A stretch of DNA of 64,000 nt, from assembly GCF_023502395.1 (NCBI RefSeq), contig NZ_JAMFMB010000022.1:17154-81153 (forward strand), in the 5' to 3' direction. A program made the position numbers and the translations under genes. The notes beneath the pieces are model-generated. The model saw nothing but the letters and a program-made list of their open reading frames with translations. It had not been told where the DNA came from and searched no databases. Positions 54,390 to 63,907 of this stretch are shown here, piece by piece. This stretch comes from Ruegeria spongiae. Lineage in GTDB: Bacteria > Pseudomonadota > Alphaproteobacteria > Rhodobacterales > Rhodobacteraceae. Numbering within the stretch: the stretch's first letter is position 1; every line of letters begins with the position of its first letter.

Positions 54390-55058
54390 ATGTGCGCCAC
54401 CAGAACGGAATCGGTCGAACGGGCCATGTCGATCCTGAACGCGTTTTCGGCCCAAAGCCCCGAGATGACGCTGGCACAGTTGGCCGAGGAAACCGGGCTG
54501 CACAAAAGCACCATCCTGCGGCTGACCAAATCGCTGGCGATCTATGGATTTATCCAACGCGACAGCGGCGGGGTGTTCAGCGTTGGTCCCAGTGTCTGGC
54601 GGCTGGGCCTGATTTTTCGCCGTGATTTCACACGGCGCGAACATGTGGCCCCCGCGTTGCGTATGCTGGCCGAATCCACCGGCGAGACGGCGTCATTCTA
54701 TGTGCGCTCGGGCAATGAACGCGTCTGTCTTTACAGGGAAAATTCGCCCAACCTGCTGCGGTTCCATGTCGAAGAGGGGATGCGATTGCGGCTCTCTACC
54801 GGGGCCTCAGGCATGGTACTGCGCCGTTTCAGCGGCGAAGATGTAGGCGATACAGGCACCTTCAACGACGCCGGAACCGCGATGTCAGTGGGAGAGACCA
54901 ATCCCAACATCTCATCCGTTTCCACCCCGGTCATTTCCCGCGACGGCGCGTTACAGGGGGCGTTGACGGTTTCGGGCCTGGCCAGCCGGTTCGACGAAGA
55001 CGCCCGCAAAGCCGTGGTGCCGCTGTTGGAAAGTCTTGCCAAATCGCTGGCGGGTTGA
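54390..55058 (+). CDS. IclR-family regulator of the aconitase/PrpF/lyase locus
   Basis: Short IclR-type regulator of 222 aa. An N-terminal wHTH (ESVERAMSILNAFSAQSPEM, LAEETGLHKSTILRLTKSLA) is followed by an effector domain (PALRMLAESTGETASFYVRS, RLSTGASGMVLRRFSG, ALTVSGLASRFDED). The effector domain is about 30 residues shorter than in the other IclR protein of this window. It lies divergent from the aconitase gene and upstream of the lyase gene, so it probably controls both. Confidence 0.88.
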   Translation: MCATRTESVERAMSILNAFSAQSPEMTLAQLAEETGLHKSTILRLTKSLAIYGFIQRDSGGVFSVGPSVWRLGLIFRRDFTRREHVAPALRMLAESTGETASFYVRSGNERVCLYRENSPNLLRFHVEEGMRLRLSTGASGMVLRRFSGEDVGDTGTFNDAGTAMSVGETNPNISSVSTPVISRDGALQGALTVSGLASRFDEDARKAVVPLLESLAKSLAG

Positions 55059-55158
55059 GCGTTCTGTCTGGCGAAACTGATTTCTACCCTTCTTGATGGT
55101 CCCTATGCCAAACCGCTAGACACGCGAAACACCAACCAAGCGCCGAAGGACAGGCAAG

Positions 55159-56028
55159 ATGCTGACACATGAGATCAACAAGGCCTTTCGTGAACGCCTG
55201 AACACTGGTGGGGCGGTGCTGATGCCCGGCGCGGCAAATGCGATGGCGGCGCGGGTGATCGAGGATCTGGGATTCGAAGCGATCTATATCTCTGGCGCGG
55301 GCGTAACCAACACGTTTTATGGTATGCCCGATCTGGGCTTCATCACTCTTACCGACATCGCGCAGCATTGCACGGCGATCCGGAACACCAGCGATCTGCC
55401 CCTTGTGGTGGATGCCGATACCGGTTTCGGCAACGCGCTGAACGTGCATCACACGGTTCGCATGCTGGAGCGGGCCGGTGCCAGCGCGATCCAGCTGGAA
55501 GATCAGGTGAACCCCAAGCGTTGCGGGCATTTCGCGGGCAAGGATGTTGTCCCGTTGGCCGAAGCGCGGAGCCGGATCAAAGCCGCCGTCGACGCGCGCC
55601 AGGACCCGAACCTGATGATTGTCGCCCGCACCGACGCCCGCGCGACCGCGTCGCTGAACGAAGCGCTCGACCGCGCCGCGGCCTTTGTCGAAGACGGCGC
55701 AGATATCACCTTTGTCGAAGCGCCGGTCTCCGAGGAGGAAATCCGCGAAATCCCGCAACGATTGCAGGGCACACCACAGTTGGTCAATCTGGTGGTTGGC
55801 GGCAAAACCCCGATCCTTGATTTCGACGCGCTCAACCGAATGGGTTACGGGCTGGTGCTTTATGCAAATGTAGCACTGCAGGGCGCGCTCTATGGCATGG
55901 TCGGCGCGCTGTCGCAGCTAAAGACCGACGGGATCATGACCGAGGACGGGCCGCTTGCCGGGTTCCGGATGCGGCAGGAGGTGGTACGCAAGGATCACTA
56001 TGACGCATTGGAGCGGAAATACACCTGA
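55159..56028 (+). CDS. Isocitrate lyase/PEP mutase-family lyase (methylisocitrate or dimethylmalate lyase-like)
   Basis: Carbon-carbon lyase of 289 aa. Signature segments: LMPGAANAMAARVIEDLGFE, VVDADTGFGNALNVHHTVRM (metal-binding DxDTGxGN), and IQLEDQVNPKRCGHFAGKDV with the catalytic KRCGH loop. Length and motifs match PrpB (2-methylisocitrate lyase) and the related 2,3-dimethylmalate lyases; the two cannot be told apart here. Linked to an AcnD/PrpF-type pair and an IclR gene, so it probably cleaves the product of that hydratase to pyruvate plus a second acid. Confidence 0.87.
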   Translation: MLTHEINKAFRERLNTGGAVLMPGAANAMAARVIEDLGFEAIYISGAGVTNTFYGMPDLGFITLTDIAQHCTAIRNTSDLPLVVDADTGFGNALNVHHTVRMLERAGASAIQLEDQVNPKRCGHFAGKDVVPLAEARSRIKAAVDARQDPNLMIVARTDARATASLNEALDRAAAFVEDGADITFVEAPVSEEEIREIPQRLQGTPQLVNLVVGGKTPILDFDALNRMGYGLVLYANVALQGALYGMVGALSQLKTDGIMTEDGPLAGFRMRQEVVRKDHYDALERKYT

Positions 56029-56311
56029 CAGGTGATGTCGTCCCCCTGTGTTGCCTTGTGGGAGCAGCCCATACGGGCCGCGTACAAGGTGCGACAAATG
56101 GACCCTCTGGCGCTGATCCGCCCAGAGTGGTCACCTTCACAGATCGCTGAATTCCTAGTATTTAAATGACTTTAGTCAAGCGCCTGCACATTTTGCGCAA
56201 TTGATCGAAGAGCTTCGTAGCTCACGCGATGTTGACATGGCAAGCGCCTCGTCGACATGCTAAACATCACCCAGCAAAGCTGAAAATGTTTCAGATAAGG
56301 GACTCCTGACA
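56029..56311. other. Intergenic region before the RND operon
   Basis: About 280 bp holding the promoter of the efflux operon. A short inverted repeat TGACT-TT-AGTCA at 56167-56178 may be a regulator site. No gene or strong promoter recognised. Confidence 0.35.
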
Positions 56312-57412
56312 ATGACCTCTGTGACACCTGCCTGTCTCTCGCAAGGCCGTTCCCGGCTTGGACGCATCTGTTTGATGATGACGCTCGTGGCTGTCGGATG
56401 GATCGCTGGCGGCAGCCTGCCCGCGACGGCGCAGGACACCGCGCCGATCCCGGTGAAGTTGTTTGCGCTGGACGCGGTCGAAGAGGTCCGGACCCGTACC
56501 TTCTTCGGCAAGGTCGTTGCAAAGGAAACGGTGGATCTGGCGTTTCAGGTCGGTGGTCAGATCGTCAAGTTCCCGGCCGTCGAGGGCGAAATCGTCCCCA
56601 AGGGCGCATTGATCGCGCAACTGGATCAGGAACCCTTCGAGCTGAGCCTCACACGCGCCACCCTGGCAGACGAGCAGGCCGAGCGCGACCTGGTCCGGAT
56701 GAAACGCCTGGAAGGCAGCGCGGTCAGTCGCGTGTCGCTTGAGAATGCGCAAACCAACGCCGAACTGACCGTTGTGCAGCTCAGGGAAGCGGAATATGCG
56801 CTGCGGCAATCGACTCTGCTGGCACCCTTCGACGCGTTGGTGGCCTATCGCGAGGTCGCCAATTTTACCAGCGTATCGCCTGGCACTCACGTGATCCGCG
56901 TGCATGACATGTCAGAACTGCGCATCGAGATTGATGTCCCCGAAATTCTGTTCCAGCGGGTCAACGACAAGGCTGACGTGACGCTGCAGGCGAAATTCCC
57001 GGCCAGCGACACGCTGTTCCCGCTGGTGATCCGCGAAGTGAATGCCGAGACATCGCAGATCGGCCAGACCTTTCGGGTGACGCTGGGCATGGCGCCGCCC
57101 GAGGGGATGCAGCTGTTTCCCGGTTCCTCTGTCCGTGTTCTGGCCACCATAGCCCGCGCGCAAGGCGTGATGCGGATTCCGGCATCGGCCGTGTCTACGG
57201 GGGATGGCGGGGCCACATCGGTCTATGTCTTCGACAGTGCGGATGGCGAAACCGGCAACCTGCGCAGCGTGCCCGTTGAACTGGCCGTTGGCCGCGATGG
57301 CGGTTTCGAGGTGCGCGAGGGCCTCAATCCGGGGGACGAGATCGTGGCCGCCGGGGTGTCGGTTCTGACGGATGGCGCATTGGTTCGTCGTTTCACCGAA
57401 TTCCGCCAGTAA
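56312..57412 (+). CDS. RND efflux periplasmic adaptor (membrane fusion protein)
   Basis: Adaptor of 366 aa with an N-terminal signal or anchor (LMMTLVAVGWIAGGSLPATA). The adaptor body shows the lipoyl half-motif (DLAFQVGGQIVKFPAVEGEI), a short coiled-coil hairpin (about 110-165; LSLTRATLADEQAERDLVRM), then the second lipoyl half and beta-barrel domain (ALRQSTLLAPFDALVAYREV, PSASAV-like MRIPASAVSTG). It joins the inner-membrane pump to an outer-membrane channel. No TolC-type gene is in this operon, so a separate channel must serve it. Nine bases before the pump gene. Confidence 0.9.
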   Translation: MTSVTPACLSQGRSRLGRICLMMTLVAVGWIAGGSLPATAQDTAPIPVKLFALDAVEEVRTRTFFGKVVAKETVDLAFQVGGQIVKFPAVEGEIVPKGALIAQLDQEPFELSLTRATLADEQAERDLVRMKRLEGSAVSRVSLENAQTNAELTVVQLREAEYALRQSTLLAPFDALVAYREVANFTSVSPGTHVIRVHDMSELRIEIDVPEILFQRVNDKADVTLQAKFPASDTLFPLVIREVNAETSQIGQTFRVTLGMAPPEGMQLFPGSSVRVLATIARAQGVMRIPASAVSTGDGGATSVYVFDSADGETGNLRSVPVELAVGRDGGFEVREGLNPGDEIVAAGVSVLTDGALVRRFTEFRQ

Positions 57413-57421
57413 GGACAGATC

Positions 57422-60400
57422 ATGCAGATCGCGCGTTTCAGCATCAACAATCCGATTGCGACCTGGATCGTCATCCTGACCTGTCTTTTCGGCGGGATTG
57501 TCGGGTTCTTTTCCCTCGGCAGGTTGGAAGACCCGGCCTTCACGATCAAGACCGCGACGGTGGTCACGCTTTATCCCGGCGCGACGGCCGACGAGGTCGC
57601 ACGCGAGGTGACCGAGAACATAGAGAGCGAAGTCCAGAAGATGTCCGAGGTCGACAAGATCACCTCGGTCAACACGCCGGGTCTGTCGGTGGTCAAGGTC
57701 GATATCAAGAAGCACTTTCCCAGCAGCGCTCTGCCTGCGGTCTGGACCAAACTGCGCGCTCGGGTGGACGATGCCACCCCGTTTCTGCCCGATGGGGCGA
57801 ACCCGCCTTACGTCAATGACCGCTATGGCGATGTGTTCGGCATCTATTTCGCCGTCACCGCCCCCGATTTCACCGACCGCGAACGCCATGAGCTTGCGAC
57901 CTTCATCCGGCGCGAGCTGCTGGCGGTCAAAGGGGTGGCGGATGTGGCGCTCAGCGGATTGCCCGAAGAAGCGATCTATGTGCAGCCCGATCTGGACCTG
58001 ACTGCAAATCTGGGCGTTCCGCCAGCGGTGATCGGTCAGAACATCGCAACCGCAAACGCTCTGGCTGATGCCGGGCGGGCAAACGGAATCCGGATCAATC
58101 GGCCAGACGGGTCGAACACGGTCGAGGAAATCCAGAACCTGACCATTGGCGTCAACGGCGAGCTGGTGCGCCTCGCCGATGTCGCAAGCGTCGAGCGCAG
58201 CCGGGTCGCGGATCCCACGCTCATCATACGTCAGGACGGGGTCGAGGCCTTTACCGTAGGTGTCGCGGGCATCCAGACAGAAAACATCGTCGAAGTGGGA
58301 TACCGCGTTGATCAAAGGCTGGCCGAGCTGCGGTCGAGCATCCCCGCAGGTGTCGAACTAAGCCCGATCTACCAGCAGCACTTGATCGTTGACGAAGCAT
58401 CGAATGCCTTTCTAATCAACCTTGCCATGTCGGTCGTCATCGTGATCGTGGTGCTCGCGCTCGCCATGGGCTGGCGCGCGGCAATCGTGGTGGGAACGAC
58501 GCTGCTGCTGACGGTGACGGGTACCATCCTGATGATGTCGATCTTCTCGATCGAGATGGAGCGGATCAGTCTGGGCGCGCTCATCATCGCGATGGGGATG
58601 CTGGTGGACAACGCCATTGTGATCGCCGAGGGGATGCAGACCGATATGGCGCGCGGCAAATCCTCGCGCGATGCGGCCGCCAACAGCGCGGACAAGACCC
58701 AGATCCCGCTGCTGGGCGCCACCGTGATCGGGATCATGGCCTTTGCCGGAATCGGGCTGAGCCCCGACGATACCGGCGAATTCCTGTTCTCGCTCTTTGC
58801 GGTGATCGGGCTGTCTCTGATGCTGTCCTGGATTCTGGCGATCACCGTGACGCCTCTGCTGGGGCACTATTGCTTCAAGATCGGCAGCGGTGGCGAGAGC
58901 GACGCCTATGACGCGCCGATGTTCCGCATCTTCGCATCGGTTCTGGGTGCGGCCATTCGGGTCCGCTGGCTGGTAATCGTGTCGCTTGTTGCATTGACCG
59001 CTGTCTGCTTTGCGGCGTTTGGCAGCGTCAAACAGCAGTTCTTCCCCTATTCCAACACGCCGCTTTTCTTCATCCACTACAAGCTGGCGCAGGGAACCAA
59101 GATCCAGAAGACCTCGGAGGATATGAAGCGGATCGAAGCCTGGCTCGCCGAGCAGGACGAAGTCGTGAACATGACTACTTTTGTGGGTGATGGTGCCAGC
59201 CGGTTCATGCTGACCTATCCCACCGAAGACCCCAATATCAGCTACGGCCAGATTATCGTGCGCGTCGACAACGTTGAAAACATTGCTCCGCTCAGCGCCC
59301 GAGCCGAGGCCTTTGGCCGCGAGAATCTGCCCGAGGGTGAGTTCCGGACCAAGCGCCTGCTTTTCGGTCCCGGCAGTGGCAGCCCGATCCAGCTGCGTAT
59401 CTCGGGCCCCGACCCGACCGAACTGCGCCGCCTGAGCAAAGAGGCGATGGCCGTGCTGACGCAGACCTCCGACAAGCTGACCACTCTGCGCACTGACTGG
59501 CGTGAACGCGAGGCGGCCATCATTCCTCTGTTCTCAGAGGACCGCGCCCGCACCGCAGGCATCACCCGCAGCGATATGGCCGAGGTGCTTCTATTCGCGA
59601 CAGAAGGCATAACAAGCGGCGTTTTCCGCGATGGCGACCGGCTGTTGCCGATCTATGTCCGGGTCGATCCCGATGACCCTTCGGTGCTGTTGGATCAGCT
59701 GATCTACTCTGACACGGCAGATCAATTCGTGCCGCTGGCTCAGGTGTCGGACGGGTTCGACTTCGAAATGCAGGACACATTGTACCACCGCCGCAACCGG
59801 CTACCGACCATCACCGTATCCGGTGATGTCAGCCCTGATGTGACGCCAGCAGAGGTCCAAAGCACGATAATGGATGCCGTCGAAGCGATACCGTTGCCGC
59901 TGGGATACAGCATGGAATGGGGCGGCGAGTACGAAGATTCCGCCAATGCCAATGAAAACCTTGCCCGCCAGTTACCGCTGTCGCTGCTGGTGATGGTCCT
60001 GATTTCGATCTTCCTGTTCAACGCGCTGCGTCAGCCGCTTATCATCTGGCTTCTGGTGCCGATGTCGGTCAATGGGGTAGTGATCGGATTGCTGGTGACC
60101 GGTATGCCGTTCAGCTTTACCGCGCTGCTGGGTCTGCTCAGCCTGTCGGGGATGCTGATCAAGAACGGTATCGTTCTAGTGGAAGAAATCGACCACGTCC
60201 GCGAAACCGGAAAACCGCTGCAGGAGGCGATCGTCGAAGCCTCGGTCTCGCGGATGCGGCCGGTTATGCTGGCGGCGGCGACGACCATTCTGGGTATGCT
60301 GCCATTGCTGACCGACGAGTTCTTCCAGTCGATGGCCGTGACCATCATGGGCGGTCTGGCCTTTGCCTCGATCCTGACGCTGATCGCGGCACCGGTCTTC

Positions 60401-60460
60401 TACTATGTGCTCTTCTCACGTGATGCCAAGCGTGAGGAGGCAGTCGCGGAACCCGCGTGA
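57422..60460 (+). CDS. RND efflux pump, inner-membrane transporter
   Basis: Transporter of 1012 aa with the AcrB plan: helix 1 near residues 10-32 (IATWIVILTCLFGGIVGFF), large periplasmic loops, helices 2-6 near 335-475 (MSVVIVIVVLALAMGWRAAI), then the second half-repeat (LVMVLISIFLFNALRQPLII). ALIIAMGMLVDNAIVIAEGM (with the DN pair in helix 4) and GLLSLSGMLIKNGIVLVEEI are typical. It closely resembles proton-driven multidrug or lipid exporters rather than heavy-metal CzcA. It exports an unknown compound across both membranes with its adaptor. Confidence 0.94.
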   Translation: MQIARFSINNPIATWIVILTCLFGGIVGFFSLGRLEDPAFTIKTATVVTLYPGATADEVAREVTENIESEVQKMSEVDKITSVNTPGLSVVKVDIKKHFPSSALPAVWTKLRARVDDATPFLPDGANPPYVNDRYGDVFGIYFAVTAPDFTDRERHELATFIRRELLAVKGVADVALSGLPEEAIYVQPDLDLTANLGVPPAVIGQNIATANALADAGRANGIRINRPDGSNTVEEIQNLTIGVNGELVRLADVASVERSRVADPTLIIRQDGVEAFTVGVAGIQTENIVEVGYRVDQRLAELRSSIPAGVELSPIYQQHLIVDEASNAFLINLAMSVVIVIVVLALAMGWRAAIVVGTTLLLTVTGTILMMSIFSIEMERISLGALIIAMGMLVDNAIVIAEGMQTDMARGKSSRDAAANSADKTQIPLLGATVIGIMAFAGIGLSPDDTGEFLFSLFAVIGLSLMLSWILAITVTPLLGHYCFKIGSGGESDAYDAPMFRIFASVLGAAIRVRWLVIVSLVALTAVCFAAFGSVKQQFFPYSNTPLFFIHYKLAQGTKIQKTSEDMKRIEAWLAEQDEVVNMTTFVGDGASRFMLTYPTEDPNISYGQIIVRVDNVENIAPLSARAEAFGRENLPEGEFRTKRLLFGPGSGSPIQLRISGPDPTELRRLSKEAMAVLTQTSDKLTTLRTDWREREAAIIPLFSEDRARTAGITRSDMAEVLLFATEGITSGVFRDGDRLLPIYVRVDPDDPSVLLDQLIYSDTADQFVPLAQVSDGFDFEMQDTLYHRRNRLPTITVSGDVSPDVTPAEVQSTIMDAVEAIPLPLGYSMEWGGEYEDSANANENLARQLPLSLLVMVLISIFLFNALRQPLIIWLLVPMSVNGVVIGLLVTGMPFSFTALLGLLSLSGMLIKNGIVLVEEIDHVRETGKPLQEAIVEASVSRMRPVMLAAATTILGMLPLLTDEFFQSMAVTIMGGLAFASILTLIAAPVFYYVLFSRDAKREEAVAEPA

Positions 60461-61653
60461 TGCGGGGCAGGGGGGGGTGGTTTCGCCTCCTGCCCGCCTT
60501 GGTCATCGTGCTGGTGGGTATCGGCTGCGCGCCCAAACGCGCGCTGCCGCCACCGGACGCCGCCACTTATGAGAGCTTTGAGCCGGTGGGCATGCCACCG
60601 GATATCCGCTACTACGCCGATGATTTCGAGGTGGACAAATCTCAGGTCATCGCCGAATTCCGCGCTGCGGTGTCGCGCGAAAAGGACGCGGACGGTGTGC
60701 AATTGCTCGCCCTGTCGGGTGGCGGGGCGGATGGCGCTTATGGGGCAGGGGTGCTCAACGGCTGGTCTCGCAGCGGTCGGCGGCCCGAATTCGATGTGGT
60801 CACCGGCATCTCGACCGGCGCGATCATCGCCCCCTTTGCCTTTCTGGGCTCCGACTATGATCCGCCACTGCGCGAGTTCTATACCGAGACCCGCACAGCG
60901 GATGTGGCGCAGTTGCGCATTCTGGACGCGCTGATCTCGGGTCGAACCATCGCAAATGTCACGCCGCTGAAAAAGAAGATCAACCGCGAGATGACCGACC
61001 AGTTAATCCGCGAGATTGCCCAGGAACATGCGCGCGGCCGCCGCCTGTTTGTTGGCACCACCAATATCGACGCCGAGCGACCGGTCCTGTGGGATGTCGG
61101 TGCCATCGCGTCCGTGGGCACACCGCAAGCGCATCAGCTGGTCCGTTCCGTCATCCTCGCCTCGGCCTCGATCCCGCTGGTTTTTGATCCGGTGCCGATC
61201 CAGGTCAGCAATGGTCACGAGGTGCGGCAGGAGATGCATGTGGACGGCGCGCTGACGCAGCAGATCTTTGCCTACCCGCCGGGCCTGCCGGTGAAACAGA
61301 CCCTGCGCGAACTTGGATATGCGAACAAGGCCAACACGATCTGGCTGATCCACAACAAACGGCTGGAACCACGCTATCGTGAACAGGACCTGCGCTTGTC
61401 CAAGATGGTGGACCGTACCCTGGGCACGCTTGTCCGGTCCCAGGGGCTGGGTGACATTGCCGCGATCACTGCATTGGCCAAACGTGACGATCTGCGCCTG
61501 CGTGGCCTTGCAGTGCCAGTCGGGTTCCAGACGGAACCAAAAGAGTTTTTTGACCCGGGCTACATGCGTGCGCTTTATACTCAGGGCTATGCCGACGGGC
61601 TGCGGCCCGACAGCTGGCGCGCCGATCTCAAAGAGATTTTCCTCGCCAGGTAA
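60460..61653 (+). CDS. Patatin-like phospholipase, predicted lipoprotein
   Basis: Lipase-like protein of 397 aa. The signal peptide ends in the lipobox LVGIGC (residues about 19-24), so it is probably lipidated. The patatin catalytic parts are present: LLALSGGGADGAYGAGVLNG (oxyanion loop), VVTGISTGAIIAPFAFLG (GxSxG nucleophile) and MHVDGALTQQIF (DGA aspartate). The ATG at 60460 overlaps the RND stop (TGATG); a GTG three bases earlier is possible. Its coupling to an efflux pump suggests membrane-lipid remodelling or release of a pump substrate, which is inference. Confidence 0.88.
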   Translation: MRGRGGWFRLLPALVIVLVGIGCAPKRALPPPDAATYESFEPVGMPPDIRYYADDFEVDKSQVIAEFRAAVSREKDADGVQLLALSGGGADGAYGAGVLNGWSRSGRRPEFDVVTGISTGAIIAPFAFLGSDYDPPLREFYTETRTADVAQLRILDALISGRTIANVTPLKKKINREMTDQLIREIAQEHARGRRLFVGTTNIDAERPVLWDVGAIASVGTPQAHQLVRSVILASASIPLVFDPVPIQVSNGHEVRQEMHVDGALTQQIFAYPPGLPVKQTLRELGYANKANTIWLIHNKRLEPRYREQDLRLSKMVDRTLGTLVRSQGLGDIAAITALAKRDDLRLRGLAVPVGFQTEPKEFFDPGYMRALYTQGYADGLRPDSWRADLKEIFLAR

Positions 61654-61710
61654 ATGCCGTTACGGCACTGGTTTACGCTAGCTATTGTCAAAACGAGACC
61701 TTGTTCTTAT

Positions 61711-61728
61711 TTCTGAAAAAAATTCAGA
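61711..61728 (+). promoter_or_regulatory. Inverted repeat before the TetR gene
   Basis: TCTGAA (61712-61717) and TTCAGA (61723-61728) form a 6-bp dyad around an A-run, 17 bp before the TetR start. TetR proteins often bind such dyads next to their own promoter, so autorepression is possible. Short, so weak evidence. Confidence 0.35.
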
Positions 61729-61744
61729 TACGTTCAGGTGTGCT

Positions 61745-62416
61745 ATGCAATCTGCCAAATCCAAACGGCGCCAGGAACCCGTCAGAATCCCACGCCAGGC
61801 ACGGGCTCAAAAGCGAGTCGAACAAATCCTTCTGGCCGCAAAGTCTGTTGTCGCGCGCAAGGGATACAACGATCTCAAGATGACCGATGTTGCCCACGAG
61901 GCCGGTATCACGATCAGTTCAATGTACCAGTATTTCCCCAACAAAGGCGCGGTGATTTCGGCGATCTGCGAAGAATACCTGAGCCAGCAGCGCAGCAATC
62001 TCAAAGCAGCATTCCGCACGCCTCCGGGGACGCTGGAAGAGGTCGTCGACAGGATGGATATCCTGATGCAGAGCTATTATCAGACCTTGCGCGGCGACCG
62101 GGTTCTCAAAAAGATATGGTCTGGTGCGGCCTCGGACAAGTCGGTCCTGTCGGCAGAATTTGATGATACTCTGGACAATGTCGAAACGGTCCACGCCGCC
62201 GCGCGGCACTTCGTTTCGAATGACAAGCTGGCGGAGTTCAGAAAGACACTGACTGTGCTCTTTGGCTTTGCCAACGCGGCCGTGAACCAGGCGGTGGATC
62301 TCGACGATACTGAAGGTCAACGCACAATAGAGATCGCAACAAGAATGCTGCGCGCCTCGTGGAATGCAGGTATTCACCCGCTTGCCGAAATCCGATCCGA
62401 CCACGTAAGCGCTTGA
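61745..62416 (+). CDS. TetR-family transcriptional regulator
   Basis: Regulator of 223 aa. The N-terminal TetR HTH lies at about 22-70 (RVEQILLAAKSVVARKGYND, KMTDVAHEAGITISSMYQYF, PNKGAVISAICEEY). The C-terminal ligand domain is helical and unassigned. The ATG at 61745 is used; an earlier TTG adds residues that do not look native. It follows the RND/patatin operon by 91 bp on the same strand and probably represses it. Confidence 0.9.
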   Translation: MQSAKSKRRQEPVRIPRQARAQKRVEQILLAAKSVVARKGYNDLKMTDVAHEAGITISSMYQYFPNKGAVISAICEEYLSQQRSNLKAAFRTPPGTLEEVVDRMDILMQSYYQTLRGDRVLKKIWSGAASDKSVLSAEFDDTLDNVETVHAAARHFVSNDKLAEFRKTLTVLFGFANAAVNQAVDLDDTEGQRTIEIATRMLRASWNAGIHPLAEIRSDHVSA

Positions 62417-62573
62417 CATCCCGAGTCAAGTGATCTTCAACGCCTCTTACTGGATTGATATTACCATAATTCAGATTATGCAGTTATCATGTGTAGTCGA
62501 AAAGCCGTAATGTCACCCATCAGCAATTCAGAAGTGTCACTCTGCCCTCAAAACAAGACGAGGATGAGCGGAC

Positions 62574-63863
62574 ATGGGATGGGTGATGATGAGCGAGCGC
62601 GAGTTGAACCGCGTGGAGGTAATGCGGCGAACCTGCTGGGTCTGACACGGCGGCAAGTATTCCGGCTTCTGAAGCGATACCGCCAAGACGGCGCATCCGC
62701 GATCCGTCATAAGGCGTGCGGCAAGCCTCCGAACAACCGGATCCGCAAAGCGAAGCGCGACTATGCTCTGTGTCTGATCAAAGAGAATTACCCGGATTTC
62801 GGCGCGACACTGGCGGGTGAGATACTGACCAAGCATCACGGGTTCAAAGTGTCTCGTGAGACCTTGCGCAAATGGATGATTGAAGACGGCATTTGGCTGT
62901 CGCGTAAACAGCGCCGGACATTTCACCAGCCGCGTCTGCGCCGAGAATGCTATGGCGAACTGATCCAGATCGACGGCTCCGATCATCGTTGGTTTGAGGG
63001 TCGCGCGCTGCCTTGCATCCTGCTCGTTTTCATTGATGACGCCACCAGCATGTTGATGGAGCTGCGGTTAGTGAAGTCGGAAAGCACGTTCAGCTATTTC
63101 GAGGCCTTGGAAAGCTATCTCCTGAAGCATGGACGGCCCGTGGCTTTCTACTGCGACAAACACACGGTGTTCAGTGCGTCCAAGACAGACGACAGGAACG
63201 GCGCAGGCATGACCCCAATTCGGGCGGGCGTTGAATGAACTGAACATCGAGATTCTGTGTGCAAACAGCTCTCAGGCCAAAGGCCGGGTTGAACGGGCGA
63301 ACCGGACGCTTCAGGACCGGCTTGTCAAAGATCTGAGGCTGGCGGGCATTTCGGACATGGAAGCCGGAAACGGCTTTCTTGAAGGCTTCAAAGCCCGCTT
63401 CAACGGCAAGTTTTCCAAGGCCCCGGCCAAAGCGGACAACCTGCACCGCGCGCTAAATGTAGAGCCGGACAAGCTGGCTGAAGTGCTGTGCTGGCGCGAG
63501 AACCGCTAAGTCGGCAAGCAGCTCACATTCTCTTATGACCGCAAGCGGATCATGCTGGAAGAGAACGACCTGTCACGCGCTCTGGTCGGCAAATATGTGG
63601 ATACCTATGCCTTTACGGATGGCCGGTTTGAGGTGCGCTGGAAAGGCCAGGCCCTGCCCTACAGAGTCTTTGATATGGACCAGCGCGTCACCCATGCTGT
63701 CGTCACCGAGAACAAATGGCTCAGTGCGGTTCTGGCTCATGTCAAATAGCTACAGGAGTAGGTGGCGCCCAAGCCCAAGGTGCGGACCAATTCCGAGAAG
63801 ATGAGGTATAAGCCCAAAGCCCGAAAGAGGGTTGGGCCAGAGATTACCGTAGCAAGTGAATGA
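62574..63863 (+). pseudogene. ISNCY-type transposase, heavily disrupted
   Basis: DDE-type transposase remnant. The frame begins MSEREL near 62589 and then shifts: an apparent deletion near 62620-62630 joins the start to AANLLGLTRRQVFRLLKRYR in another frame. The core continues through ELIQIDGSDHRWFEGRALPC. An extra C in a CCCC run near 63211-63214 shifts the frame again, into NELNIEILCANSSQAKGRVE. In-frame stops follow at 63507, 63747 and 63759 before the family-like Lys/Arg-rich end (VRTNSEKMRYKPKARKR). No product can form. Confidence 0.8.
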
Positions 63864-63907
63864 GTTGTAGTGGTTCAGATGTGATCTGACAGTTGACCGT
63901 TGTTCTG

